A DNA stretch of 64,000 nt, from NCBI GenBank assembly GCA_949987565.1, contig OX465111.1, forward strand, positions 2,695,459 through 2,759,458, given 5' to 3'. The notes beneath the pieces are model-generated. The model had not been told where the DNA came from and ran no database searches. It was given only the letters and a program-made list of their open reading frames with translations. The translations under genes were made by a program, and so were the position numbers. This stretch comes from Luidia sarsii. Taxonomy: Eukaryota; Echinodermata; Asteroidea; Paxillosida; Luidiidae. Shown here piece after piece: positions 15,001 to 34,892 of this stretch (positions are counted from its first letter, which is position 1; every line of letters starts with the position of its first letter).

Positions 15001-18000
15001 AAAGGCATTCTGCCATTTGGATCCTTGGAGGACCTTTCTGAATGGCCCGATGTTTCGATCCTAAAAGGACCTTTCTCAATGGCCCGATGTTTCGATCCTA
15101 GCAGGACCTTTCTCAATGGCAAGATGTTTCAATGCTTACAGGACCTATCTCAATGGCACGATGTTTCAATCCTAACAGGACCTTTTTGAATGGCCCGATG
15201 TTTCAATCCTAACAGGACCTTTCTCAATGGCCCTATGTTTCAATCCTAACAGGACCTGTATCAAGGGCCCGATGTTTCAATCCTAAGAGGACCTCTATCA
15301 ATGGCCCGATGTTTCAATCCCAACAGGAACTTGCTCAATGGCCTGATGTTTCAATCCTAACAGGACCATTCTTAATGGCCCGATGTTTTAATCCTAACAG
15401 GACCTTTACCAGTGGCCTGATGTTTCAATCCTAGCAGGACCTTTACCAATGGCCCGTTGTTTCAATCCTAGCAGGACCTTTCTCAATGGCCCTATGTTTA
15501 AATCCTAACAGGACCTTTATCAATGACCCTGTTTCAATCCTAGCAGGACCTTTATCAATGACCCGATGTTTCAATCCTAACAGGACCTTTATTAATGGCC
15601 TGATGTTTCAATCCTAACAGGACCTTTATCAATGGCCCGATGTTTCAATCTTAACAGGACCTTCCTCAATGGCCCGATGTTTTGATCCCAGCAGGACCTT
15701 TCTCAATGGCCCGATGTTTCAATCCTAGCAGAACCTTTCTCAATGGCCAGATGTTTCAATCCTAACAGGACCTTTATCAATGGCCCGATGTTTCAATCCT
15801 AACAGGTCCTTTATCAAAGGCCCGATGTTTCAATCCTAGCAGGACCTTTCTCAATGGTCAGATGTTTCAATCCTAACAGGACATTAATCAATGGCCCGAT
15901 GTTTCAATCCTAACAGGACCTCTATCAATGGCCCGATGTTTCAATCCTAACAGGACCTCTATCAATGGCCCGATGTTTTAATCCTAACAGGACCTTTCTC
16001 AATGACAGGATGTTTTAATCCTAGCAGGACCTTTCTCAATGGCCCTATGTTTCAATCCTAACAGGACCTCTATCAATGGCCCGATGTTTAAATCCTAACA
16101 ATACCTTTTTCAATGGCCCGATGTTTCGATCCTAACAGGACCTTTATAAATGGCCCGATGTTTCAATCCTAGCAGGACCTTTATCAATGGCCCGATGATT
16201 CAATCCTAACAGGACCTTTCTCAATGGCCTGATGTTTCAATCCTAACAGGACCTTTTTCAATGGCCCGATGTTTCAATCCTAACAGGACCTGTCCCAATG
16301 GCCTGATGTTACAATCCTAACAGGACCTTTCTCAATGGCCCAATGTCTCAATCCTTACAAGACCTTCCTTAATGGCCCTATGTTTCAATCCTAACAGGAC
16401 CTTCCTCAATGGCCCGATGTTTCAATCCAAACAGGACCTTCCTCAATGGCCCTATGTTTCAATCCTAACAGGACCTTTCTCAATGGCCCGATGTTTCAAT
16501 CCTAACAGCTCCTGTCTCAATTGCCGGATGTTATAATCCTAACAGGACCTTTCTCAATGGCCCGATGTTTCAATCCTAACAGGACCTGTATCAATTGCCC
16601 GACGTTTCAATCCTAACAGGACCTCTATCAATGGCCCGATGTTTCAATCATAACAGGACCTTTCTCAATGGCACGATGTTTCAATCCTTACAGGACCTAT
16701 CTCAATGGCACGATGTTTCAATCCTAATAGGACCTTTTTGAATGGCCCGATGTTTCAATCCTAACAGGACCTTTCTCAAAGGCATTCTGCCATTTGGATC
16801 CTTGGAGGACCTTTCTGAATGGCCCGATGTTTCGATCCTAAAAGGACCTTTCTCAATGGCCCGATGTTTCGATCCTAGCAGGACCTTTCTCAATGGCAAG
16901 ATGTTTCAATGCTTACAGGACCTATCTCAATGGCACGATGTTTCAATCCTAACAGGACCTTTTTGAATGGCCCTATGTTTCAATCCTAACAGGACCTGTA
17001 TCAAGGGCCCGATGTTTCAATCCTAAGAGGACCTCTATCAATGGCCCGATGTTTCAATCCCAACAGGACCTTGCTCAATGGCCTGATGTTTCAATCCTAA
17101 CAGGACCATTCTTAATGGCCCGATGTTTCAATCCTAACAGGACCTTTACCAGTGGCCTGATGTTTCAATCCTAGCAGGACCTTTACCAATGGCCCGTTGT
17201 TTCAATCCTAGCAGGACCTTTCTCAATGGCCCTATGTTTAAATCCTAACAGGACCTCTATCAATGGCCCGATGTTTCAATCCTAACAGGACCTCTATCAA
17301 TGGCCCGATGTTTTAATCCTAACAGGACCTTTCTCAATGACAGGATGTTTTAATCCTAGCAGGACCTTTCTCAATGGCCCTATGTTTCAATCCTAACAGG
17401 ACCTCTATCAATGGCCCGATGTTTAAATCCTAACAATACCTTTTTCAATGGCCCGATGTTTCGATCCTAACAGGACCTTTATAAATGGCCCGATGTTTCA
17501 ATCCTAGCAGGACCTTTATCAATGGCCCGATGATTCAATCCTAACAGGACCTTTCTCAATGGCCTGATGTTTCAATCCTAACAGGACCTTTTTCAATGGC
17601 CCGATGTTTCAATCCTAACAGGACCTGTCCCAATGGCCTGATGTTACAATCCTAACAGGACCTTTCTCAATGGCCCAATGTCTCAATCCTTACAAGACCT
17701 TCCTTAATGGCCCTATGTTTCAATCCTAACAGGACCTTCCTCAATGGCCCGATGTTTCAATCCAAACAGGACCTTCCTCAATGGCCCTATGTTTCAATCC
17801 TAACAGGACCTTTCTCAATGGCCCGATGTTTCAATCCTAACAGCTCCTGTCTCAATTGCCGGATGTTATAATCCTAACAGGACCTTTCTCAATGGCCCGA
17901 TGTTTCAATCCTAACAGGACCTGTATCAATTGCCCGACGTTTCAATCCTAACAGGACCTCTATCAATGGCCCGATGTTTCAATCATAACAGGACCTTTCT

Positions 18001-21000
18001 CAATGGCACGATGTTTCAATCCTTACAGGACCTATCTCAATGGCACGATGTTTCAATCCTAATAGGACCTTTTTGAATGGCCCGATGTTTCAATCCTAAC
18101 AGGACCTTTCTCAAAGGCATTCTGCCATTTGGATCCTTGGAGGACCTTTCTGAATGGCCCGATGTTTCGATCCTAAAAGGACCTTTCTCAATGGCCCGAT
18201 GTTTCGATCCTAGCAGGACCTTTCTCAATGGCAAGATGTTTCAATGCTTACAGGACCTATCTCAATGGCACGATGTTTCAATCCTAACAGGACCTTTTTG
18301 AATGGCCCGATGTTTCAATCCTAACAGGACCTTTCTCAATGGCCCTATGTTTCAATCCTAACAGGACCTGTATCAAGGGCCCGATGTTTCAATCCTAAGA
18401 GGACCTCTATCAATGGCCCGATGTTTCAATCCCAACAGGACCTTGCTCAATGGCCTGATGTTTCAATCCTAACAGGACCATTCTTAATGGCCCGATGTTT
18501 CAATCCTAACAGGACCTTTACCAGTGGCCTGATGTTTCAATCCTAGCAGGACCTTTACCAATGGCACGTTGTTTCAATCCTAGCAGGACCTTTCTCAATG
18601 GCCCTATGTTTAAATCCTAACAGGACCTTCATCAATGACCCTGTTTCAATCCTAGCAGGACCTTTATCAATGACCCGATGTTTCAATCCTAACAGGACCT
18701 TTATTAATGGCCTGATGTTTCAATCCTAACAGGACCTTTATCAATGGCCCGATGTTTCAATCTTAACAGGACCTTCCTCAATGGCCCGATGTTTTGATCC
18801 CAGCAGGACCTTTCTCAATGGCCCGATGTTTCAATCCTAGCAGAACCTTTCTCAATGGCCAGATGTTTCAATCCTAACAGGACCTTTATCAATGGCCCGA
18901 TGTTTCAATTCTAACAGGACCTTTATCAAAGGCCCGATGTTTCAATCCTAGCAGGACCTTTCTCAATGGTCAGATGTTTCAATCCTAACAGGACATTAAT
19001 CAATGGCCCGATGTTTCAATCCTAACAGGACCTCTATCAATGGCCCGATGTTTCAATCCTAACAGGACCTCTATCAATGGCCCGATGTTTTAATCCTAAC
19101 AGGACCTTTCTCAATGACAGGATGTTTTAATCCTAGCAGGACCTTTCTCAATGGCCCTATGTTTCAATCCTAACAGGACCTCTATCAATGGCCCGATGTT
19201 TAAATCCTAACAATACCTTTTTCAATGGCCCGATGTTTCGATCCTAACAGGACCTTTATAAATGGCCCGATGTTTCAATCCTAGCAGGACCTTTATCAAT
19301 GGCCCGATGATTCAATCCTAACAGGACCTTTCTCAATGGCCTGATGTTTCAATCCTAACAGGACCTTTTTCAATGGCCCGATGTTTCAATCCTAACAGGA
19401 CCTGTCCCAATGGCCTGATGTTACAATCCTAACAGGACCTTTCTCAATGGCCCAATGTCTCAATCCTTACAGGACCTTCCTTAATGGCCCTATGTTTCAA
19501 TCCTAACAGGACCTTCCTCAATGGCCCGATGTTTCAATCCAAACAGGACCTTCCTCAATGGCCCTACGTTTCAATCCTAACAGGACCTTCCTCAATGGCC
19601 TGATGTTTCAATCCGTACAGGACCTTCCTCAATGGCCCGATGTTTCAATATGAACAGGACCTTTTTCAATGGCCCGATGTTTCAACGGCCATTGGGGAAG
19701 GTCCTGTTAGGATTGAAACATCAGGCAATTGAGCAAGGTCCTGTTAGGATTTGAAACATCAGGCCATTGAGGAAGGTCCTGTTAGGATTGAAACATCAGG
19801 CCATTGAGAAAGGTCCTGTTAGGATTGAAACATCGGCCATTGAGAAACTTCCTGTTAGGATTGAAACATCGGGCCATTGAGAAAGGTCCTGTTAGGGTTG
19901 AACCATCGGGCCATTGATAAAGGTCCTGTTAGGGTTGAACCATCGGGCCATTTATAAAGGTCCTGCTAGGATTGAAACATCAGGCCATTGAGCAAGGTCC
20001 TGTTAGGATTGAATCATCGGGCCATTGAGCAAGGTCCTGTTAGGATTGAAACATCGAACTATTGATACAGGTCCTGTAAGGATTGAAACACCGGGCCATT
20101 GAAAAAGGTCCTGTTAGGATTGTAACATCGGGCCAATGAGACAGGTCCTGTGAGGATTGAAACATCGGGCCAATGAGACAGGTCCTGTTAAGATTGCAAC
20201 ATCGGGCCATTGAGGAAGGTCCAGTTAGAATTGAAACATCGGGCCATTGAGAAAGGTCCTGTTAGGATTGTAACATCGGGCCATTGAGAAAGGTCCTGCT
20301 AGGATTGAAACATCAGGCCATTGAGTAAGGTCCTGTTAGGATTGAAGCATCGGGACATTGAGGAAGGTCCTGTTAGAATTGAAACATCAGGCCATTGAGA
20401 AAGGTCCTGCTAGGATTGAAACATCAGGCCATTGAGTAAGGTCCTGTTTGGATGGAAACATCGGGCCATTGAGGAAGGTCCTGTTAGGATTGAAACATCA
20501 GGCCATTGAGAAAAGTCCTGTTAGGATTGAAACATCGGGCCATTGAGAATGGTCCTGTTAGGTTTGAAACATCAGGTCATTGAGTAAGGTCCTGTTTGGA
20601 TTGAAACATCGGGCCATTGAGCAAGGTCCTGTTAGGATTGAAACATGGAACTATTGATACAGGTCCTGTAAGGATTGAAACATCGGGCCATTGAAGAAGG
20701 TCCTGTTAGAATTGAAACATCGGGCCATTGAGAAAGGTCCTGTTAGGATTGTAACATCGGGCCATTGAGAGAGGTCCTAATAGGATTGAAACATCGGGCC
20801 ATTGAGGAAGGTCCTGTTAGAATTGAAACATCAGGCCATTGAGAAAAGTCCTGATAGGATTGAAACATCAGGCCACTGAGTAAGGTCCTGTTTGGATTGA
20901 AACATCGGGCCATTGAGGAAGGTCCTGTTAGAATTGAAACATCGGGCCATTGAGAAAAGTCCTGTTAGGATTGAAACATCGGGCCATTGAGAATGGTCCT

Positions 21001-23512
21001 GTTAGGATTGAAACATCAGGCCATTGAGTAAGATCCTGTTTGGATTGAAACATCGGGCCATTGAGGAAGGTCCTGTTAGGATTGAAACATCGAACTATTG
21101 ATACAGGTCCTGTAAGGATTGAAACATCGGGCCACTGAAAAAGGTCCTGTTAGAATTGAAACATCTGGCCATTGAGAAAGGTCCTGTTAGGATTGTAACA
21201 TCGGGCCATTAAGGAAGGTGCTGTTAGAATTGAAACATCGGGCCATTGACGAAGGTCCTGTTAGAATTGAAACATCGGGCCATTGAGAAAGGTCCTGTTA
21301 GGATTGTAACATCGGGCCATTGAGAGAGGTCCTGCTAGGATTGAAACATCAGGCCATTGAGTAAGGTCCTGTTAGGATTGAAGCATCGGGACATTGAGGA
21401 AGGTCCTGTTAGAATTGAAACATCAGGCCATTGAGAAAGGTCCTGCTAGGATTGAAACATCAGGCCATTGAGTAAGGTCCTGTTTGGATTGAAACATCGG
21501 GCCATTGAAAAAGGTCCTGTTAAAATTGAAACATCAGGCCATTAAGAATGGTCCTGTAAGGATTGAAAAATCGGGCCTTTAAGAATGGTCCTGTTAGAAT
21601 TGAAAAATCGGGCAATTGAGGAAGGTCCTGTTAGGATTAAAACATCGGGCCATTGAGGGAGGTCCTGTTAGGATTGAAACATCGGGCCATAGGGAAAGAT
21701 CCTGCAAGTATTTAAACATCGGGCCATTAAGAATGGTCCTGTTAGGATTGAAATATCAGGCCATTGAGGAAGGTCCTGTTTGGATTGAAACATCGGGCCA
21801 TTGAGGAAGGTCCTGTTAGGATTGAAACATCGGGCCATAGGGAAAGATCCTGCAAGTATTTAAACATCGGGCCATTAAGAATGGTCCTGTTAGGATTGAA
21901 ATATCAGGCCATTGAGGAAGGTCCTGTTTGGATTGAAACATCGGGCCATTGAGGAAGGTCCTGTTAGGATTGAAACATCGGGCCATTAAAAATGGTGCTG
22001 TTAGGATTGAAACATCGGGCCATTGATGAAGTTCCTGTTAGGATTGAAACATCAGGCCATTGATGAAGATAAAAGTTTCAATCCTACCAGGACCTTTCTC
22101 AATGGTCTGATTTTTCAATCCAAACAGGACCTATCTCAATGGCCCGATGTTTCAATCCTAACAGGACCTCTATCAATGGCCCGATGTTTAAATCCTAACA
22201 ATACCTTTTTCAATGGCCCGATGTTTCGATCCTAACAGGACCTTTATCAATGGCCCAATGTTTCGATCCTAACAGGACCTTTATCAATGGCCCGATGTTT
22301 CAATCCTAACAGGACTTTCTCAATGGCCGATGTTTCAATCCAAACAGGACCTTTATCAATGGCCCGATATTTCAAGCCTAACAGGACCTTTCTCAATGGC
22401 CAGATGTTTCAATCCCAACAGAACCTTTATCAATGGCCCGATGTTTCAATCCTAACAGGACCTGTATCAAGGGCCCGATGTTTCAATCCCAACAGGACCT
22501 TGCTCAATGGCCTAATGTTTCAATCCTAACAGGACCATTCTTAATGGCCCGATGTTTCAATCCTAACAGGACCTTTACCAGTGGCCCGATGTGTCAATCC
22601 TAGCAGGACCTTTAACAATGGCCCGTTGTTTCAATCCCAGCAGGACCTTTCTCAATGGCCCTATGTTTTAATCCCAACAGGACATTTCTCAATGGCCCTG
22701 TTTCAATCCTAGCAGGACCTTTATCAATGACCCGATGTTTCAATCCTAACAGGACCTTTATCAATGGCCTGATGTTTCAATCCTAACAGGACCTTTATCA
22801 ATGGCCCGATGTTTCAATCTTAACAGGACCTTCCTCAATGGCCTGATGTTTTGATCCTAGCAGGACTTTCTCAATTGCCCGATGTTTCAATCCTAGCAGG
22901 ACCTTTCTCAATGGCCCGATGTTTCAATCCTAGCAGGACCTTCCTCAATGGCCCGATGTTTAAATCCTAACAGGACCTTTATCAATGGCCCGATGTTTCA
23001 ATCCTAGCAGGACCTTTCTCAATGGTCAGATGTTTCAATCCTAACAGGACATTAATCAATCGGCCGATGTTTCAATCCTAACAGGACCTCTATCAATGGC
23101 CCGATGTTTCAATCCTAACAGGAACTTCCTCAATGGCCCCATGTTTCAATCCTAATAGGATCTTTCTCAATGGCCTGATGTTTCAACCCTAACAGGACCT
23201 TTTCTTAATGGCCTGATGTTTCAATCCTAACATGACCTTTCTCAATGGCCTGATGTTTCAATCCTAACAGGACATTTTTTCAATGGCCCGATGTTTCGAT
23301 CCTAACAGGACCTTTCTCAATGGCCTGATGTTTCAATCCTAACAGGACCTTTCTCAATGGCCCGATGTTTCATTCCTAACAGGACCTTTCTCAATGGCCC
23401 GATATTTCAATCCTAACAGGACCTTTCTCAATGGCCCGATATTTCAATCCTAACAGGACCTTTATCAATTGCCCGATATTTCAATCCTAACAGGACCTTT
23501 CTCAAAGGCAGA
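1..23512. repeat. 37-bp satellite array, strand-switching, at least 23.5 kb
   Basis: A 37-bp unit repeats without interruption, about 635 copies. On the plus strand it reads around the core GGTCCTGTTAGGATTG followed by AAACATCGGGCCATTGAGAA; elsewhere the reverse complement is used. Units differ by a few substitutions and rare one-base indels, such as ggatttgaaac. Orientation flips at about 455, 606, 2013, 2540, 3268, 3963, 4535, 4683, 6053, 6435, 6852, 7545, 8937, 9558, 9799, 9982, 11706, 12366, 12608, 19685 and 22066. Reverse-to-forward flips share one junction (ttcaacggccatt), and most forward-to-reverse flips share another (gaaggtcctctatcaat). The unit is not a multiple of three, so peptides of period 37 residues appear in several frames on both strands; these are not credible genes. 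The array runs off the left edge, so its true length is unknown. Confidence 0.97.
12608..19685 (-). repeat. Longest single-orientation satellite block with kilobase-scale duplications
   Basis: This 7-kb stretch keeps one orientation, the reverse complement of the opening units. A rare variant containing ggcattctgccatttggatc recurs near 13507, 15000, 16777 and 18112, spaced about 1.49, 1.78 and 1.34 kb. Long flanking runs around the last three copies look nearly identical. That indicates duplication of multi-unit segments on top of the 37-bp periodicity. Other tag variants, such as gaccctgtttcaatcc and atgacaggatgtttt, recur with the same blocks. Confidence 0.85.
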
Positions 23513-23659
23513 ATCTAGAGCCAATGTTTTGCCTGCTTTACTACGCTGATTCTGATGTACATTTATGTTTGCGCATGTATGCATTGATATGCATGTTATA
23601 TTTCCCCAGCATAGAATGTGGTATTGGTTGCTGCACTCTTCACTCATCAGCGTTCTCTA

Positions 23660-29970
<6,311 letters not shown>

Positions 29971-31310
29971 TATATGAATGCAGGGTTCGTCAATATTACT
30001 TCAGTTCAGGATAAACTTGGAAGCCTTTTGTTTGGACTCGGGGGAAAATAACCCCAGAGAGACGGCAATCACTCAGGACCGATACTGCAGACACGCGGGG
30101 AGTGCACTGATTTCAATTCGTGCGCAATGTGATAATTGCCTGAACTTTGGTCTGGAATTCGCCTCTTCAATATTTTTTCCCATACTTATCTCGCATAAAG
30201 AAGTTCCGTTGACAGACTACTAATACTATTAGTACTAAGCAGGCCTTGGATTGCCGTAGCTAAATAACGTATTCGGACGTCGACGTCAGGGGAGACGACC
30301 AACCCCCATAGCAGTACTGTGAACACGTGAAATCTGACTAGTAAAAACCATTCTGAACAAACAAATACCGAAAAAACAAACATGTGTTGTGCTTTGATCT
30401 GTCAATCTGTTTTACAATTCCATTTCCAAAAACAAAAAGGGCTTGTGATAAGCTCGATCTCGGGTTATGAATAGCCTCAGTCCAGTAATTTTTCCGTGCA
30501 TGTTTGGACATGTGTTTTTGAACTGAATAATTATGTATACATTTAAAAATAAAATACACTCCATTTCGATGTCTGGGGGTAATTAGCAAAAAATCTATTC
30601 GGCTAAGGGCACTAAAATTAAAAAGAATCTGAGAGATGAAGGCCCAAACTACAATTTAAGTAAAGCTACAAGAACTGAGAGACTTTTGGGTGTGGGATAA
30701 TTGGCTTTGAAAGTGAGTGTTTCTGTACAGTGTTCAATGGGAGCACAATTTAGTGTTCTGCACCCATAGATAACGAGAGCGCCCTCAATTGGTAGGTTGG
30801 GCACTAGCCTGGGCTAATTTGCATAATTATTCATAATGACCTTGTGAGGTGACCCCACGGTATTTTGCAGGCAAAGGAGCAAAGGAGGGGCTGCCCCTAA
30901 CTCTAAGTAAAAGTAAACAAGGACACCTCAATACAATAGTGCCAGCGGGTACACTTCCTGCGTAGTAGTAGTACAGCCTCAGGTGTACTAAATGTGCAGC
31001 TTGTTGCAGGAAAAGGCATCGGTGTAGGCCTATAGGTGAGCAGATAGTATAGTCTAGAGAAATGGAATTAGCCCTTGGTACTTTAAGTAACTGGTTTTTA
31101 ACAAAGAAAACGATGAGTGATGCACAGAAACAAATGCCAAATGGTGTACTGACAACTGAGTACTGACTGTACATCACAATTTACTAACGATGGGTTTAAC
31201 TTATCCATCGTAAGCCGATCGCGAGTTACGATGCATCGTACTTGCTGAGTGATACTGATACTGATAGTGATAGCTTACTGTATAAGTCAGTAGGCAGTGT
31301 ATATTGACCC

Positions 31311-31782
31311 GGCAACGGCATTCTTCCCGCAAATGCTATTCTTCCGGTCCCTTGCTAGGTTACTCTAATTTGCAAACATTCATATTTACGTTGTGCCGGC
31401 TCTCTTGTCAGAGAGTTTATTAAGGAATGACCTCCGGCAGAATAACCTTTCAGGCAAGAGAGCCGGTGACACGTGATGACAGTGGACCTTTCCCATGAAA
31501 TATGCAAATTAGGCCTGCCGCATATGCTTTACTAACCAATCCTAGTTTTCCGCGGGCGTGCACTCGTTCCTTCTAACTGTTTGGCGTGCGGTGATTGGCT
31601 ATTCAGTGTCTCATGCGCACGTATTTGTAAAACTGCATGCCACACGCACTCGCTTGCCAGCCAATTTACCGTACTTTTGCCTATGCTCCAAGTCTAATTT
31701 GCATAAATTCATGGGAAAGGCCCATTGGCCAATCAGTGCAAGGGACCGGCTGAATAGCATTTGCGGGAAGAATGCCATTGCC
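31311..31782. mobile_element. Inverted-repeat element, host of a nested insertion
   Basis: The terminal arms are about 45 bp: the left begins ggcaacggcattcttcccgc and the right ends gcgggaagaatgccattgcc. A second internal hairpin uses gccggctctctt (about 31398) and aagagagccggt (about 31456). A further element lies inside at 31484-31723. Confidence 0.85.
31484..31723. mobile_element. MITE nested in a larger element (same family as 56028-56294)
   Basis: It starts ggacctttcccatgaaatat, ends attcatgggaaaggcc, and carries inner arms with atgcaaatt/aatttgcat. The copy near 56 kb shares ends and interior words such as cgattggttgg. Confidence 0.8.
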
Positions 31783-31904
31783 AAATATGGCAAAGAAAAC
31801 TTTAACTGGACCTGGATTTGATGGACATCTACATGTATCTAGATAGAACAATGGATGTAGTTCTGTGTGCTCCTGAGTTTATTTTTGTTATCATCACAGG
31901 GACA

Positions 31905-32800
31905 CTGACTACACCTTATCTACAGTATGGTCTCATGTAAGATGATGCCCCAGTAGAGATCAACGTGGACAATAGCCTGTGCCCCTTTCTGAATCCCAGC
32001 CTCTGGCCAGGGGCCAATTTTATAGAGCCACTTGAGTGCCAAAGTTTGCTTTTAAAGCACGAAAAGTCATGATGCATCATAGGATCACCTAGCTAATTCA
32101 AACTATGATTCATGCTAAGTAAAGAAGAGCAGAATACACGTCAAAAGCAGAACTTAAATGTCGCATTGCAAATTCGCAATGCAGTTTGCAATACTATTTA
32201 CTTAAGGAAGACTTTTCATGCCTAGCAGATTTTCACGCTTAAGCGGCTCTATGAAATTGGGCCCAGTCATCAAAATCCTGCAAAATCATCAAAAGTGTGG
32301 CCTTGTGAGGTGATTGATGCCCCATTCAGCAGACATCAAAGCAGACAATGGGCCCCTTCCCGAAATCCAGCCTCAGCCTCAGGCCAGTATTCAAGGCTTG
32401 CTCCCACTTCCCACAAAATCCTGCAAAATCATCGAAAGTGTGGGCTTGTAAGATGATGCCCTGTCCAGCAGAGATCAAAGCAGACAACGATCCTCTTCCC
32501 TAATCCCAGCCTCAGCCTCAGTACTCAAGGCTTCCTCCCTCTTTCCACCAAATCCTGCAAAGTCATCAAAAGTACGGCCTTGTAAGGGGATGCCCCAGCA
32601 GAGATCAGAGCAGGCAATGGGCCCCTTCCTTAATCCCAACCTACTCAAGTCGTCCTTCCCCTTTACAAAAAATCCTGCAAAATGATCAAAAGTGTGGCCT
32701 TGTAAGGGGATGCCCCAGTAGAGATCAGAGCAGGCAATGGTCCCCTTCCCTAACCCCAGCCTCAGGCCTTCCCCTTTCCTCAGAATCCTGCAAAGCACAT
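31905..32800. repeat. Tandem repeat of about 117-143 bp, split by a MITE
   Basis: Units share aatcctgcaaaatcatcaaa, a gatgccccagcagagatcaa segment and cccagcctcag. The first word recurs at about 32272, 32415, 32549 and 32668, with a decayed copy at 32785. The block at 31920-32008 is a further partial unit, separated from the rest by the element at 32011-32263. Confidence 0.85.
32011..32263. mobile_element. MITE with GGGCCCAATTTCATAGAGC-type ends
   Basis: The left end gggccaattttatagagcc pairs with the right end ggctctatgaaattgggccc. The interior includes cacgaaaagtcatgatgcat. Related or partial copies are seen at about 43141-43334, 45125-45205, 47880-47925 and 35510-35560. It interrupts a tandem repeat. 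Confidence 0.85.
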
Positions 32801-32951
32801 GCAGGCTACAGGTCGCAGATTATCTCACTAGAAGGCTCAAATGAAATGTCAATGGCAGTGTTCCATCCCCTAAAAAACTGTGGTGGAAAGTGCACATGCT
32901 TTAAAATGCACGTAGGCTACTAGAATAGCAGGCAGACCTACATGTAGCTTG

Positions 32952-33035
32952 ATGATGCAAACTGCTCCCTGACCAAAATGACCGAAATACCGATCTCGCC
33001 AAAAAGTTAAGGGCCTAAAGTTTCAATCCTACACA
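32952..33035. repeat. Truncated copy of the hairpin element related to the satellite
   Basis: The words gcaaactgctccctgacc, aaaatgacc and agttaagggcctaaagtttc follow the order of the fuller copy at 55812-55963. Only the left arm is present. Confidence 0.6.
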
Positions 33036-34892
33036 GTATGTAACTCAACTGAACCATGGACAATGCAACGTAAGTTGTGATGTACCCGTATATAGTTTCT
33101 GTGCATCACTTATCATCTTGCGATTGATTTGTAAGTTACGATGGATTCAGTGAAATGGACTGCAGTACATGTACATGTACTTTCATCTTTAACACCCGGG
33201 ACATTAGGATGAACGTGAGGAAAGAACTGGCTATCCTTCGGCATGATCAACTGGGCCTTCGTTTCGTCAGTTCTGACCTGGAGCAGCATTGTCACTGTTG
33301 TGCCTCTTTGACAAAAAATTGTAGTATAGGCGTACATTTAGTACTGTGCTACATTACAGTATGAGCCTTCTTTAGTGATACACTGTGTGTGCAGTGATGT
33401 GCTATTCAAAGCACTGTGGACTTTCCCTTCCAAGGAAACAATTTGCCTCAGTCCATTCGGTTAACATGGGGTTTACCAAAATTGACTGAAGCAAATTTGG
33501 GAAATTTGACCGGGACGGGATATGAAGCCGAGACTCCATGGTTTGATGTATGCTTGAGCTATCCGTCCCTTAGACTGAAGGCTATCCAACTCTCTGCTTG
33601 GATGGGGGAGCCAATCAGAAGCATCTAACCATCAACTCCTGTATATTGACTATGTTTTTTGTGGGTTTTTGTTTGCTTTGGGAGCCATTTATCGTTGATA
33701 TTTTGTTTTATATCATGATGGAAATTAAGTTCACTGCACACCAGGCATTGATGAGTTGGCTGGCAGCCCCTCTCCCCCAAAGATTTACAAAATTGTGTAT
33801 GGTGGAGTCTACACTAATCATCCATACATTACAGATGTATCTAACCCTAGCAGTGCTCACCATATTTCACAGACTTTGTGACATTCAGAGCAAACCCATA
33901 TTTCATTGGGCCACCTGATTTTTTTCCCTCAGCAGACCTGAATGGCAAACCGTAAAAACTGCCAAGGGAAAGCCCACTGTGCTTTGAATAGCACATCAAT
34001 GCACACACAGTGTAATGCTGGAGAAAGCTTATTATGTACATGAAGCACATTACTAAATGTACACGTACATGTATACTATGTTTTTCATAGCCACAGCACT
34101 GCTCCGGGGCGATATGCATTAAAAGTGCCATTGCCAGTGTGTCTGTTAGGTTGAGATATGTGTACAGTACATGTGTAATAATCACTCTGCGTGCTCACCA
34201 TACAAAGTGCACTCAGTGTTTGCTGACTGTATTGTCCATGAGCATAGAGTTTGGAGCGGGGCTGTATTGATCCTTGGGTCAACAGACGAACCGTGGCAAA
34301 TCCCACTTTACTAGTGTGGCAGGAATTGATGTGGTGATCAAATTGTGCATAAGATTAGCACTGGTACTCTGCTTAAATGGGTGATTACCAGCACCTCTAT
34401 ACAGCACCTCTTTTGTGACCAAGTGAGGCCAGGGATGTGAGAGTACCGGGGTAACTCCTAAGTAACCCATGGATCCAATGTGAAATGTGCTGCAACAGTG
34501 TGATCTACCTTCCGCCAGGTGTCTTTTCCTCCACCAAAAACAAGCCTTCGCTATCAACAATCGCAATTAACCTCAAAGCCGTCAGACTCCAGCATGAGGA
34601 TGTTGTTTTTTACATTGTGTTTGCTGGTTAACTGGTTTAGTTCCAGACGTTCCTTCATTTGACTACATGTTTGTTTGGGACAATCGATCACACACCCGAT
34701 GCAATAGACACATCCGTCACTGAGTCAATCCAAATTCAATAGTTCTGAGTCTTTGTCAGAGACAGTTTTGTCTGACATGTCTGAGTTGGCATTGCTGTCC
34801 ATTCTCCATACCGGGTCTGTTCAAGTTTGGCAGGCCGAGTGCTAGTAGTTTGCAAACCTGTGCGGAGCCCTTGAAATAATGTTGGAGTCAGT

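Noticed and set aside
1..23512. CRISPR array
   Set aside because: Repeats follow each other directly with no unique spacers, orientation flips, and the flanking genes are eukaryotic with introns.
1..23512. Many 60-93 residue frames of the type MARCFNPNRTFLNG
   Set aside because: They arise because the 37-bp unit is read in successive frames, giving 37-residue periodicity. They occur on both strands in overlapping positions and none is conserved as a unique gene.
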